NCBI RefSeq assembly: GCF_028281305.1
Contig: NZ_JANQKD010000023.1
Coordinates: 1-64,000, forward strand
Direction: 5' to 3'
From: Pelagibius sp.
GTDB taxonomy: Bacteria; Pseudomonadota; Alphaproteobacteria; Kiloniellales; Kiloniellaceae
Length of the DNA: 64,000 nucleotides
The notes under the pieces are model-generated. The model was not told the origin of the DNA. It did not search any database and was given only the letters and a program-made list of their open reading frames with translations. Position numbers and translations under genes: made by a program. Of this stretch, positions 50,341 through 60,838 are shown one piece after another. Each line of letters starts with the position of its first letter. The stretch's first letter is position 1.

Positions 50341-51537
50341 GTGGCAGCCTTCGGAAACGGGCAGCGCCGGCCGGGTCGGGCCAAGCGCAAAGGGGCTTCC
50401 GCGCGCCGTAACGGGTCGGCGCGGCCCAACGGCGTCTATGCGGCCCTGGATCTGGGCACCAACAATTGCCGCCTGCTGGTCGCCCGCCCGCAGCAGGATG
50501 GCTTTCGGGTGGTCGACGCATTTTCGCGGATCGTGCGTTTGGGCGAGGGGCTCTCGGCTTCCGGAAGGCTCTCGGACGAGGCGATGGCGCGCACCCTCGA
50601 TGCGCTGAAGGTCTGCGCTTCCAAGATCCGCCGCCGCGGCGCCACCCAGGTCCGTGCCGTTGCCACCGAGGCCTGCCGTCGGGCCCGCAACTGCGAGGCC
50701 TTCCTCGCCAGGGTCAGAAGCGAGACCGGGATCGAGCTTGAAATCATCTCTCAGGACGAAGAGGCGAAGCTGGCGATCTACGGCTGTGCCCCGCTGATCG
50801 ATCCCCAGGTGCCCGACATTCTTCTCTTCGACATTGGTGGCGGCAGTACCGAGGTGTGCTGGCTGAAGGCGGCCCAGCCAATTGGAAGAGGGTCAAGTCG
50901 AAGAGGATCAGATGGAGCAGGGCCGAACGGCGCAGGGCCGAACGGGTCGGGGCCAAACGGGTCGGGGCCAAACGAGCTGGAGCCGCACCGGCTGACCGGC
51001 GAAGACCTCTCACTCTATGCCTGGTCGTCGATTCCGATCGGTGTGATCTCCATGGCCGAACGGTTCGGCGGTGGCGACCTTACCCCCTCCGACTACGATG
51101 CCATGGTAGGGGTCATGCGGGAGGCCATGTCCGGCTTTACCGAACTTCACGACCTCGGCGCGAGTATCGCCGGCGGCGAGGTACAGATGCTGGGAACCTC
51201 CGGCACCGTGACCACGCTGGTCGGTGTGCATTTTGATCTGCCGCGCTACGACCGCTCCTTTGTCGACGGCAGCTACCTGGACATGGAGACGGTGCACCGG
51301 ATCTGCCGGCGCATTGCGGCGATGAGCTATGGCGAGCGCGCCGGTCACGCCTGCATCGGCGCCGAACGTGCGGACCTTGTGGTGGCCGGCTGCGCCATCC
51401 TGACTGCACTCTGCAGCTTCTGGCCGGCTGAGCGGCTGCGGGTGGCCGACCGCGGATTGAGGGAAGGGATGCTCTACACCATGATGCATGGCCGCGATCG
51501 CCGCTCTGGTCGGTCCTTTCCTCTGTCGCGGGCGTAG
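50341..51537 (+). CDS. Ppx/GppA-family phosphatase with repeat-bearing linker
   Basis: A 398-residue actin-fold phosphatase. Phosphate-1 is YAALDLGTNNCRLLV (about 33-47), the connecting strand carries VRAVATEACRRARN, and the second phosphate loop is LLFDIGGGSTEVCW (about 161-174). Members remove phosphate from polyphosphate or pppGpp. The length is near the shorter alphaproteobacterial form. Residues about 183-218 hold an insertion with four G-(A/S)-G-P-N units from 15-bp DNA repeats, probably a flexible loop. The basic N-terminus is unusual. It is followed 3 bp later by rlmE, so the two form an operon, a pairing frequent in Alphaproteobacteria. Confidence 0.88.
   Translation: MAAFGNGQRRPGRAKRKGASARRNGSARPNGVYAALDLGTNNCRLLVARPQQDGFRVVDAFSRIVRLGEGLSASGRLSDEAMARTLDALKVCASKIRRRGATQVRAVATEACRRARNCEAFLARVRSETGIELEIISQDEEAKLAIYGCAPLIDPQVPDILLFDIGGGSTEVCWLKAAQPIGRGSSRRGSDGAGPNGAGPNGSGPNGSGPNELEPHRLTGEDLSLYAWSSIPIGVISMAERFGGGDLTPSDYDAMVGVMREAMSGFTELHDLGASIAGGEVQMLGTSGTVTTLVGVHFDLPRYDRSFVDGSYLDMETVHRICRRIAAMSYGERAGHACIGAERADLVVAGCAILTALCSFWPAERLRVADRGLREGMLYTMMHGRDRRSGRSFPLSRA
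50914..50973. repeat. Four 15-bp tandem repeats in the Ppx/GppA gene
   Basis: Units at 50914-50928, 50929-50943, 50944-50958 and 50959-50973 each encode Gly-(Ala/Ser)-Gly-Pro-Asn. The last two are identical. They fall in a surface insertion after the second phosphate-binding loop. Confidence 0.85.
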
Positions 51538-51540
51538 GGT

Positions 51541-52311
51541 ATGGCGCGCCATTCTGGTGGGCGCTCTGGCGGACGTGGCCAGGGCGGGCGAGCGGGCGCC
51601 GGCAGGGGAGGCTCCGGCCCCAGGGACAGCGGGCGCGGTCTTTCCGGTCGCAACCTGAAGGTTCGCGTGAAGACGGCCAAGCGGCGCTCGGCCTCGTCCG
51701 CGCGCTGGCTCGAACGGCAGTTGAACGATCCCTACGTCGCCGAGGCCCGCAAGCGCGGCTACCGTTCCCGGGCCGCTTTCAAGCTGACCCAGTTGGATGA
51801 CCGCTTTCGCTTTCTGAAGAGCGGGGCCAGGATTGTCGATCTTGGCTGCGCGCCGGGCGGCTGGCTACAGGTGGCGGCGGAGCGCTGCGGACCGTCCGCC
51901 CACATCGTCGGCATCGATCTGCTGGAGGTGGAGGCGGTCGCCGGCGCCGACTTGCTGCTGGGGGACTTTCTCGACGATGACGCGCCTGAGCGCCTGAAAG
52001 CCGCGCTCGGCGGGCCGGCCGATGTCGTCCTGTCCGACATGGCGGCCTCGTCCACGGGGCACGCCAAGACCGACCACTTGAAGGTCATGGCCTTGGTCGA
52101 GGCGGCCCATTTCTTTGCGCAGGAGGTTTTGGCCCCCGGCGGAACCTTTGTCGCCAAGGTTCTCCAGGGCGGCACCGAGCGGGACCTGCTGGCCCAATTG
52201 AAACGCGACTTCGAGAAGGTCCACCATGTGAAGCCGGCGGCCAGCCGTGCGGATTCCTCCGAGATGTATCTGGTGGCAACCGGCTTTCGCGCCGTCTCCG
52301 CAACCGACTAG
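51541..52311 (+). CDS. rlmE: 23S rRNA (uridine-2552-2'-O)-methyltransferase
   Basis: A 256-residue FtsJ/RrmJ-type enzyme. It has a glycine/arginine-rich N-terminal extension (1-40), then the catalytic domain: [15 protein letters not shown] with K79, the SAM motif [33 protein letters not shown] with the catalytic Asp, and [12 protein letters not shown] with the second Lys, forming the K-D-K-E tetrad with the Glu in DSSEMYLVA. It methylates the A-loop of the large ribosomal subunit. Downstream of ppx in the same operon; a strong hairpin follows. Confidence 0.93.
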   Translation: MARHSGGRSGGRGQGGRAGAGRGGSGPRDSGRGLSGRNLKVRVKTAKRRSASSARWLERQLNDPYVAEARKRGYRSRAAFKLTQLDDRFRFLKSGARIVDLGCAPGGWLQVAAERCGPSAHIVGIDLLEVEAVAGADLLLGDFLDDDAPERLKAALGGPADVVLSDMAASSTGHAKTDHLKVMALVEAAHFFAQEVLAPGGTFVAKVLQGGTERDLLAQLKRDFEKVHHVKPAASRADSSEMYLVATGFRAVSATD

Positions 52312-52347
52312 AGCGTTTTTGACTTGCGTCGAGCCGGTTCCGGCCCT

Positions 52348-52412
52348 CTCCCCCTCCCGGCCACCCCCAGTACTCCAGGGGCCAGTATCCTATGGGTGGC
52401 CGGGAGGGGGAG
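52348..52412. terminator. Long hairpin between rlmE and the host-attachment gene
   Basis: A perfect 19-bp stem (CTCCCCCTCCCGGCCACCC, 52348-52366, with 52394-52412) and a 27-nt loop. The loop itself repeats CCAGTAYYCC twice. It lies between convergent genes and has no U-tract. The length and perfection suggest a mobile palindromic element reused as a terminator. Confidence 0.65.
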
Positions 52413-52442
52413 CGGGCTGGTTCCGTCAACCCAGGACAGTAT

Positions 52443-52892
52443 CTAGAGCGCGATCACCTTTTCCAGGTGCTCCGGAAGCTCGGCATCGGCCAGGGGCGTC
52501 AGATCCTTGGCCAGTTCGGCATGGACCTTCGCGGCGGTTTCCTTGCTGAGAGCGCGGCGCAAGTCCCCCAGGGTCTTGGCCGGGGCGACCAGGACCAGCC
52601 GGTCGTAGCTCCGCGCCGCGGCCGCCGCGTTCAGCCGTTCCGCCAGCTTGGCGGCAAAGCGCTGCTTTTCCTGGCGATGGGCGTCGCTCGGCGGCTCCAT
52701 GGCGTGCCGGCCGGGGCCGAGACGGTCGTGGGTGCGGCCGGGCCGGTCCGCATTGATCTCCCGCGTCGGGCGATGGCTGTGGTGTCTTTCCTCCTCGGGA
52801 AGGGGGAAGAGGCCCTTCCCGGGGCCGTCGTTCTCCAGGATTCGGGCGCGCGCCCCGTCGGCGACGACAATCCAGCTGCGTACGGGCTTCAT
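52443..52892 (-). CDS. Host-attachment / bacterial eRF1-like family protein
   Basis: A 149-residue protein. SWIVVADGARARILEN at the start, the charged middle (RPTREINADRPGRTHDR) and AARSYDRLVLVAPAKTLGDLRRALSKETAAKVHAELAKDLTPL match the family named after Agrobacterium AtsE-like host-attachment proteins, related to archaeal/eukaryotic release-factor domain folds. The role may be in translation or ribosome rescue rather than attachment. It is divergent from guaB, with a 17-bp palindrome in the shared region. Confidence 0.85.
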   Translation of the reverse strand: MKPVRSWIVVADGARARILENDGPGKGLFPLPEEERHHSHRPTREINADRPGRTHDRLGPGRHAMEPPSDAHRQEKQRFAAKLAERLNAAAAARSYDRLVLVAPAKTLGDLRRALSKETAAKVHAELAKDLTPLADAELPEHLEKVIAL

Positions 52893-52894
52893 GA

Positions 52895-54580
<1,686 letters not shown>

Positions 54581-54686
54581 CCGCGAGCGTTCTGCACCTC
54601 TGCCCAGCACGCGAAGCCGGATTGCGTCTTGAAGCCCCGAGGTGCCTTGAGACCCCGGAACGCCTTAAAGCCTTGGCGGGGGCGCG

Positions 54687-55994
54687 GTGAAGCCCGGCGC
54701 CCGCCTCCAGGCTGCAATCGAGGCCCTCGAGGCGATCGAGGCCGCGGGCCGGCCTGCCGACCAGGTGATCGCCGACTATCTTCGCAAGCGGCGCTACATC
54801 GGGTCGAAGGACCGCCGTGCCGTGTCTTCGCTGATCTACAGCGTTTTGCGTCACCGTGCCCGGCTCGGCTGGTGGTTGGGCCGTGTCGGCCAGACAGAGG
54901 CCGCGCCGCGCCTTCGGGTGCTGGCTGACGTCGTGCTGCGGGCAGCGGAGACAGTCGAGACCCTCGACCGACTCTGTGGGGCCGAGCCCTACGGTCCGGC
55001 AGCACTCGCTGATTGCGAGCGCGACTTGCTGCGGACCCTTGAAGGCAGGGATCTGGATTCGCCGGAGCAGCCGGCGGGGGTGCGTCTCGAGATCCCGGAG
55101 TGGCTGCTGCCGGCCTTGGAGCGGGCTTTCGGATCGGACCTGGAAGCCGAGCTGGCAGCCCTGGGCACCCAGGCATCGACGGACCTGCGGTGCAACAGCC
55201 TCAAGGCGGACCGGGCGGCGGCGCGGGCGGCCCTGGCTTCCGAGGGGATCGAGACGGAACCGACGCCGCTCTCGCCGCTCGGTCTGCGGCTGTTCGGGCG
55301 CCGTGCGGTGCAGGCTAGCCGGGCGTTTCGGGACGGCTTGATCGAAGTCCAGGACGAAGGTTCCCAGGTCGCAGCGCTGCTCTGCGATGTCGCCCCGGGC
55401 ATGGCCGTCGCGGACCTTTGCGCCGGGGCCGGTGGCAAGACCCTGGCCCTGGCCGCCGCCATGGCGGGGCAGGGGCGGCTGCTGGCCAGCGACCCGGACC
55501 CGCGGCGCCTGGAGCGCGCGGGCGCACGGCTGCAGCGTGCGGGTGCCGACTTCGTGGAGTGCCGGGTCCTGGCCGGGGCAGAGGCGGGCAGCGATCTCCA
55601 TCAGGCTTTCGACCGCGTTCTGGTCGATGCCCCCTGCTCGGGCAGCGGGGCCTGGCGGCGCCAGCCCGATGCCCGATGGCGCTTGACCGCAGCGGAGCTC
55701 TCAGGCTATCGCGCAAGCCAGCGCGACATCCTGTCGAAGGCTGCATCCCTGGTTCGCCCGGGCGGGCGCCTGATCTATGTGACCTGCTCCCTCTTGCGCG
55801 AGGAGAACGAAGACCAGACGGAGGCCTTTTTGGCGGCGCACGAGCGCTTTGCACCCCATCCGGTCGGTGAACTCTGGACGCATCACCTGAACGGTCTCTG
55901 CCCGGCGAAAGGGAACTGCCTGACACTCACGCCGGCCGTCAACGGCACCGACGGTTTCTTCGTTGCCGTCTTCGACAGGCGCGCAGAACCATGA
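54687..55994 (+). CDS. rsmB: 16S rRNA m5C methyltransferase, RsmB type
   Basis: A 435-residue protein starting with GTG. An N-terminal NusB-like RNA-binding domain (about 1-140; ADQVIADYLRKRRYIGSKDRR) precedes the methyltransferase: DLCAGAGGKTLALAAAM binds SAM, VLVDAPCSGSGAWRRQPD carries one active cysteine and VTCSLLREENEDQ the other. It methylates cytosine 967 of 16S rRNA in E. coli. It lies between guaB and guaA on the same strand. RsmB-versus-RsmF assignment rests on the NusB-like start. Confidence 0.88.
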   Translation: MKPGARLQAAIEALEAIEAAGRPADQVIADYLRKRRYIGSKDRRAVSSLIYSVLRHRARLGWWLGRVGQTEAAPRLRVLADVVLRAAETVETLDRLCGAEPYGPAALADCERDLLRTLEGRDLDSPEQPAGVRLEIPEWLLPALERAFGSDLEAELAALGTQASTDLRCNSLKADRAAARAALASEGIETEPTPLSPLGLRLFGRRAVQASRAFRDGLIEVQDEGSQVAALLCDVAPGMAVADLCAGAGGKTLALAAAMAGQGRLLASDPDPRRLERAGARLQRAGADFVECRVLAGAEAGSDLHQAFDRVLVDAPCSGSGAWRRQPDARWRLTAAELSGYRASQRDILSKAASLVRPGGRLIYVTCSLLREENEDQTEAFLAAHERFAPHPVGELWTHHLNGLCPAKGNCLTLTPAVNGTDGFFVAVFDRRAEP

Positions 55995-56007
55995 CCGAAG
56001 CAGAACC

Positions 56008-56550
56008 ATGACCGATGACGTCGTTTTACGCCCAGCCCTGATCCGCGATGCCGATGGCATTGCCCGGGTCCACGTGGAGACCTGGCAGAGCACCTATGCG
56101 GGACTGGTTCCGGCCGACTATCTGGCGCGCATGACGGTGGCGCGGTCCTCGGCCCAGTGGCATCGCGCCGCCGCCAATGCCACCAAGGGCAACGATCTTG
56201 TCGTGGCCGAGATCGACGAGGAGATCGTCGGCTTCGTCACCTTCGGGCCGTCGCGCAGCAAGGGCCTGCCGTTCAGCGGCGAGGTCTTCGCACTCTACGT
56301 CACCGTCGACTGGCAGAGCCAGGGCCTGGGGCGGCGCCTTCTCGCGACCGCCTTTCACGGCCTCGAGGGGGAAGGCCATCGCGGCGCCCATGTCTGGGTG
56401 CTGGCCGAAAACCCCTCGCGCTTTTTCTACGAGGCCATGGGCGGGCAGCGCGCCGGCGAGCGCGTCGAGGAGTTCGCCGGCGTCGGCCTGCAGGAACTGG
56501 CCTACGGCTGGCCCGACCTGGAAACCTGGACGGCGCAGACTAAGGCATGA
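56008..56550 (+). CDS. GNAT-family N-acetyltransferase
   Basis: A 180-residue acetyltransferase. The start ALIRDADGIARVHVETWQSTYAGLVP is typical of one GNAT subgroup, followed by VFALYVTVDWQSQGLGRRLL (acetyl-CoA loop QSQGLG) and VLAENPSRFFYEAMGGQRAGER. The substrate is unknown. ATG 56008 starts 14 bp after the rsmB stop, so it is probably cotranscribed with rsmB and guaA. An earlier in-frame start inside rsmB is less likely. Confidence 0.85.
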   Translation: MTDDVVLRPALIRDADGIARVHVETWQSTYAGLVPADYLARMTVARSSAQWHRAAANATKGNDLVVAEIDEEIVGFVTFGPSRSKGLPFSGEVFALYVTVDWQSQGLGRRLLATAFHGLEGEGHRGAHVWVLAENPSRFFYEAMGGQRAGERVEEFAGVGLQELAYGWPDLETWTAQTKA

Positions 56551-56644
56551 GCGGGCCAAAGCATGCTCGCCGTGATATGACAGACCCCGCATCGCCGCCG
56601 CAGGACGACCGGGCGCCCACTCCCAAGACCGATGGACCTTCCCT

Positions 56645-58192
56645 ATGACCGACCGCATTCTCATTCTCGACTTTGGCTCCCAGGTCACCCAGCTCATCGC
56701 CCGGCGTGTCCGCGAAAGCGGTGTCTACTGCGAGATCTTTCCCTTCAATACCGACCCCGCGAAGATTGCCGACTTCGCGCCGAAAGGCGTGATCCTCTCC
56801 GGCGGCCCGGCCTCGGTCACCGGCAGCGACACGCCGCGCGCGCCCCAAGCGGTCTTCGACCTGGGCGTGCCGATCCTCGGCATCTGTTACGGGCAGCAGA
56901 CGCTCTGTGCCCAGCTGGGCGGTGAAGTCGAGGGCTCCGACCATCAGGAGTTCGGCAAGGCCTTCGTCGAGATGCAGGAGAGCTGCACCCTGACCGAGGG
57001 CGTCTGGGCGCCGGGCGAGAAGCACCAGGTCTGGATGAGCCACGGCGACCGGGTGGTGCGCCTGCCGGAGGGCTTCAAGGTCTATGGCACGTCCGAAGGC
57101 GCACCCTATGCGGTGGTGGCGGACGAGGCGCGCCGCATCTATGCCGTGCAGTTCCATCCGGAGGTGGTGCATACGCCCGACGGGGCGAGGCTGCTCGCCA
57201 ACTTCACCCACAAGGTTGCCGGCTGCGGCGGCGACTGGACCATGGCGGCCTTCCGCCAGCAGGCCATCGAGGCGATCCGCAATCAGGTGGGTGACGGCCG
57301 CGTCGTCTGCGGCCTCTCGGGCGGCGTCGACTCCTCCGTGGCGGCGGTGCTGATTCACGAGGCGATCGGCGACCAGCTCACCTGCATCTTCGTCGATCAC
57401 GGCCTCTTACGCCTGAACGAGGCGGAGGAGGTCGTGAGGGTCTTTCATGACCACTACAACATCCCCCTGGTGCACCGCGACGCCAGCGCCGTTTTCCTCG
57501 GTAAGCTGGAGGGGGTCGCCGACCCGGAGCAGAAGCGCAAGATCATCGGCTCCACCTTCATCGACGTTTTCGAGGAAGAGGCGCATGAGATGGGCGGCGC
57601 CGAGTTCCTCGCCCAGGGCACGCTCTATCCCGATGTCATCGAATCGGTCTCCTTCACCGGCGGGCCCAGCGTGACCATCAAGTCGCACCACAACGTGGGC
57701 GGCCTGCCGGAGCGCATGAACATGAAGCTGGTGGAGCCGCTGCGCGAGCTCTTCAAGGACGAGGTGCGTGCCTTGGGGCGGGAACTGGGCCTGCCGGAGC
57801 GCCTGGTCGGCCGTCACCCCTTTCCCGGACCGGGCCTGGCGATCCGCATTCCCGGGCCGGTCACCCGCGAGCAGGCGGACATCCTGCGCAAGGCCGATGC
57901 GGTCTATCTGGACGCCATCCGCAAGGCCGGGCTCTACGACGCCATCTGGCAGGCCTTCGCCGTGCTGCTGCCGGTCAAGACCGTCGGCGTGATGGGCGAC
58001 GCCCGCTCCTACGACTACGTCTGCGCGCTGCGCGCCGTCACCTCCACCGACGGCATGACCGCGGAGAGCTATCCCTTCGATCACGAGTTCCTGGCAGCGG
58101 TCGCCACCCGCCTGATCAACGAGGTGCGCGGCATCAACCGGGTGGTCTACGACGTGACCTCGAAACCGCCGGGGACGATTGAGTGGGAGTAG
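56645..58192 (+). CDS. guaA: GMP synthase (glutamine-hydrolysing)
   Basis: A 515-residue two-domain enzyme. The glutamine amidotransferase domain (1 to about 195) has GICYGQQTL with the nucleophile Cys and [10 protein letters not shown] with His and Glu. The ATP-pyrophosphatase domain starts [15 protein letters not shown] (P-loop), followed by the dimerisation domain ending [18 protein letters not shown]. It converts XMP to GMP. It follows guaB by two genes on the same strand and forms the purine branch with it. Confidence 0.97.
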   Translation: MTDRILILDFGSQVTQLIARRVRESGVYCEIFPFNTDPAKIADFAPKGVILSGGPASVTGSDTPRAPQAVFDLGVPILGICYGQQTLCAQLGGEVEGSDHQEFGKAFVEMQESCTLTEGVWAPGEKHQVWMSHGDRVVRLPEGFKVYGTSEGAPYAVVADEARRIYAVQFHPEVVHTPDGARLLANFTHKVAGCGGDWTMAAFRQQAIEAIRNQVGDGRVVCGLSGGVDSSVAAVLIHEAIGDQLTCIFVDHGLLRLNEAEEVVRVFHDHYNIPLVHRDASAVFLGKLEGVADPEQKRKIIGSTFIDVFEEEAHEMGGAEFLAQGTLYPDVIESVSFTGGPSVTIKSHHNVGGLPERMNMKLVEPLRELFKDEVRALGRELGLPERLVGRHPFPGPGLAIRIPGPVTREQADILRKADAVYLDAIRKAGLYDAIWQAFAVLLPVKTVGVMGDARSYDYVCALRAVTSTDGMTAESYPFDHEFLAAVATRLINEVRGINRVVYDVTSKPPGTIEWE

Positions 58193-58204
58193 GGGGACCC
58201 CGGC

Positions 58205-58570
58205 TTAGGCGTGGCCGACCTGGAGGCAGCGCTGGGGCAGCAGGGCGGCCATGATGCTGGCCACCTTCTCCGGGTCGTCATGGAAGCAGATGCCCAGGGT
58301 CTCGCCGCGGCGCCACACCACGGTGCCGCCGAAGTGCACCGCGCCGGCGAGGACCAGCGTCACGGCACTGCCGACCGGCACGTCGCCGGCGGTCCAGACC
58401 TTGACGCCGTTCAGGGAGGCATCGAGGACGGTTCCCTCGAAGGCGCCCCGGCGGGTCAGCAGCCGGGCGCTCAAGACCGTGGTGGCGCGGATGAAACGCC
58501 GCCGCTCGGACCCATCGGACCCTTCGTCGGGGGCCTGGTCGATCTCTGTAATCTCCGAATCCCGCGCCAT
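58205..58570 (-). CDS. PilZ-domain protein
   Basis: A protein of about 121 residues. The c-di-GMP-binding signature is present: RRRFIR (about 23-28) and DASLNGVKV (about 50-58), the R-x3-R and D-x-S-x-x-G parts of PilZ. There is no other domain, so it would act by binding a partner when c-di-GMP is high. I chose the ATG at 58570 behind GAGAGG; a GTG three codons earlier is possible. It is convergent with guaA, the two stops being 12 bp apart. Confidence 0.85.
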   Translation of the reverse strand: MARDSEITEIDQAPDEGSDGSERRRFIRATTVLSARLLTRRGAFEGTVLDASLNGVKVWTAGDVPVGSAVTLVLAGAVHFGGTVVWRRGETLGICFHDDPEKVASIMAALLPQRCLQVGHA

Positions 58571-58938
58571 GGTCTGCACCTCTCCTCAGCGGCCCGACTT
58601 CTCCCAACCCGACCCGCAAGAGGGGGCAGCGCCTGCGCCGATCTGCACGCGCGTCGATACCGGTCCTCAGGGTCGGGGTGGGCCAGCGGCAGTTGGGGGA
58701 GTCCGCCGCTGGCCCGATCGAGACAGATACTCTTCCTCAAGCCGATTGGGGAAAGCTCAGGAATTGTCTCATGGTCCCACGAAGAGATTGCCCGCAGCTT
58801 AAAGGTTTAGGTTAAGAATTCTATCGATGCGATAGCGGGCAAATACGCTTCCGGCGTATCTAATCAGTATTTTATGAAGTATCTCGGGGAAATGACTTGA
58901 GGATTGGACACACCGCGATCACGCGGTGTGAGTGTGCC
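58571..58938. other. Gene-free stretch with small hairpins
   Basis: This 368-bp interval has no convincing gene. The half nearest the PilZ gene is GC-rich. The rest is AT-richer and holds three short hairpins: CTATCG-ATG-CGATAG (58821-58835), ATACGC-TTCCG-GCGTAT (58843-58859) and CACACCGCG-ATCA-CGCGGTGTG (58909-58930). It probably contains the PilZ promoter and the terminator of the DUF2794 gene. A small RNA cannot be excluded. Confidence 0.5.
58909..58930 (-). terminator. Hairpin after the DUF2794 gene
   Basis: A perfect 9-bp stem with a four-base loop starts 8 bp after the DUF2794 stop codon (minus strand). The following bases are not U-rich, so it is a weak intrinsic terminator or an end-protecting stem. 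Confidence 0.5.
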
Positions 58939-59295
58939 TTAGGAGACGACCTTCAGGTGATTTCTGAAGACTTTAAGAGCGTCCGACAAGGTCTTGGCCC
59001 GCTTCAGTTTTTCGCGGCCGGAGAAGACCACGAATTCCGGGCTGCGGCTGCTGCCCTGCTTGGCGATGGAGAACAGCGGCGCATCATGGGTGTGCCGGAA
59101 CACCGAGAAGATGGCGGTGCCGCCGATCTGGTCGATGGCGTAGTCGCGCCAGTTCCCATTGGCGACGTTGCGGCTGTAGAGCGACAACAATTGATTGAGT
59201 TCGGAGCGGCTGAAGAATACGCGCCTGGGCGCTTTGCGGTGTTCGCTGAAGCGGTACAGCTGGCTCATGGACGCGGACAATCTCCCAGGCGTCAT
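58939..59295 (-). CDS. DUF2794 protein
   Basis: A 118-residue protein, mostly known from Alphaproteobacteria. The pattern VFFSRSELNQLLSLYSRNVANGNWRDYAIDQIGGTAIFSVFRHT and SIAKQGSSRSPEFVVFS is characteristic of DUF2794. Its role is unknown. A second ATG nine codons in (59268) could be the true start. It is a useful taxonomic marker here. The leader region shows no obvious operon partner. Confidence 0.88.
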   Translation of the reverse strand: MTPGRLSASMSQLYRFSEHRKAPRRVFFSRSELNQLLSLYSRNVANGNWRDYAIDQIGGTAIFSVFRHTHDAPLFSIAKQGSSRSPEFVVFSGREKLKRAKTLSDALKVFRNHLKVVS

Positions 59296-59444
59296 AGTCC
59301 CTAAGGCTTTTAGTGTTCCCGAATTTTCAGCCGCCGTCCAGAGAGGACATTTGTGCGGTGCGGCATGACGGCAGGTTTCCGCCTGAGGTGCCTAAAGCCA
59401 GGGCCGGCAGGGCTGCGGCTGGGGTGCCGTCGGGGGATCCGCGA

Positions 59445-59810
59445 TCAGCGGACCCGGGCCTGGGTGCTGGCGAGACTGTCGGCCTCGCGGAAGCAGTTGA
59501 TGGCGCCTAGCGTCCGATAGCAGTAGATGTTGGCCTGCTGGGCTGCGGCGGCCGCTTCGGCGGCGCGGCGCTCCTCCTCGGTGACGAAGCGCTGGCAGTA
59601 GGGCTCGCCGTCGGCCGCATAGAGGACCGAGCAGTCCTGGTCGAAGGCCCAGGTGGCCATATGATCCCCGAGCGTCTTGTCGGTGTGCACGAAGGTCACG
59701 AGGCTGGCGCCGGCCAGCATGGCCTGGGAGGCGGGATCGCAGGCGCCCAGGCTGAGCCCCAGTACAGGGACGGCGGTGCGCAGAAGGGCGGACAGGCGAC
59801 GGCGTCTCAT
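59445..59810 (-). CDS. Hypothetical lipoprotein
   Basis: A 121-residue protein with signal peptide and lipobox VLGLSLGAC-DPA. The mature part has cysteines in QDCSVLY, EPYCQRF, NIYCYRT and AINCFREAD and an Ala/Glu-rich helix between. Cys-Tyr-(K/R)-T-L and C-(Y/F)-R patterns recur in small alphaproteobacterial lipoproteins of unknown role. The ATG start is consistent with the signal. It stands alone, convergent to nothing close. Confidence 0.65.
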   Translation of the reverse strand: MRRRRLSALLRTAVPVLGLSLGACDPASQAMLAGASLVTFVHTDKTLGDHMATWAFDQDCSVLYAADGEPYCQRFVTEEERRAAEAAAAAQQANIYCYRTLGAINCFREADSLASTQARVR

Positions 59811-60001
59811 ACCTTGATCCTCTCGGGCCTGGGGTTTTCCGCGACCTGCATCCTGCAGATCCGGGCCAGCCTAGGGCCAAACCCCCAGCCGTCAGTTTGT
59901 CCTGCCGCCTTGAAAAAAATGTTAACGTGCGCCGCTTGTCAGAAGCTGTCATACCAACCACCTAAGCTTCTGAATTAAAAGACTCTTGTGGAGGACAAAA
60001 G

Positions 60002-60553
60002 ATGGCGGCGGTGCCACCGATTTGCGACTTTGGATGGAAGGCGGTCGACTTCTCCCTGCAGGGGATCGACGGACGGACCTACAACCTGGCCGACGTGGCG
60101 GGCCCCAAGGGGACCGTGATCGTTTTCATGTGCAACCACTGCCCCTACGTGCGCTCCGTCGCCGGGCGTCTGGCCGAAGAGGCCCGGGCCCTTCAGGCGA
60201 TCGGGATCGGCTTTGCCGGGATCAACGCGAATGACGCCTCCGCCTATCCAGAGGACTCCTTTGAAAACATGAAGGAATTCGCCAGGGAACACGGCTTCGG
60301 CTTCCCCTACCTGGTGGATCCGACGCAGGAAACGGCGCGGGCCTACGATGCGATCTGTACCCCGGATTTCTTCGGCTTCAATGCCGACTGGGAACTGCAA
60401 TACCGCGGACGCCTGGACGAATCCCGGACCACGCTGGTGCCCGACGCCCGGCGGGAGCTCTTCGAGGCCATGCAGGCGGTGGCCGAAACCGGGCGCGGAC
60501 CGGAAGAGCAGGTCGCCTCAATGGGCTGCAGCATCAAATGGAAGGCGGCCTGA
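60002..60553 (+). CDS. Thioredoxin-fold peroxiredoxin-like protein
   Basis: A 183-residue cytoplasmic protein without a signal peptide. DFSLQGIDGRTYNLADVAGPKGTVIVFMCNHCPYVRSV shows a thioredoxin-type CxxC (CNHC), matching the subgroup of AhpC/TSA-like thioredoxin proteins with MCNHCPYV. YLVDPTQETARAYDA and a cis-Pro-like TPDFFGF complete the fold. It probably reduces disulfides or peroxides. GGAGGAC precedes the ATG. A hairpin, CAGAAGCT/AGCTTCTG (59940-59972), lies in the leader. Genes either side are unrelated. Confidence 0.85.
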   Translation: MAAVPPICDFGWKAVDFSLQGIDGRTYNLADVAGPKGTVIVFMCNHCPYVRSVAGRLAEEARALQAIGIGFAGINANDASAYPEDSFENMKEFAREHGFGFPYLVDPTQETARAYDAICTPDFFGFNADWELQYRGRLDESRTTLVPDARRELFEAMQAVAETGRGPEEQVASMGCSIKWKAA

Positions 60554-60687
60554 TCCGCCGAATCTGATCCGGGCGGGCTCGCTTGGCTGCGGGACGGGCG
60601 CGGCCTGGTAGCACGAATAGAAGGTTGATGACGGCCCCCCGGGGCATTATCAAACGGGGCGCGGTCGTGTTGCAGAACGATGACCCG

Positions 60688-60765
60688 CTGGGATGAATCC
60701 CTGGGATAGCTCCCTGGGATAGCTCCCTGGGATAGCTCCCTGGGATAGATCCCTGGGATGACCTC
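60688..60765. repeat. Six 13-bp tandem repeats upstream of the YfgM-like gene
   Basis: CTGGGATAGCTCC occurs three times exactly (60701-60739), flanked by variants at 60688-60700, 60740-60752 and 60753-60765. The array ends 73 bp before the next gene's start. Copy number may vary between strains; each unit contains GGGAT...TCC, a weak palindrome. Confidence 0.88.
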
Positions 60766-60838
60766 CGGACTCGTGAATGAGAACCCCATGCGGGGCAGTC
60801 TTGAGGCCGGTCGGGGAGAGAGCGTCGAGGAGTCTTGA

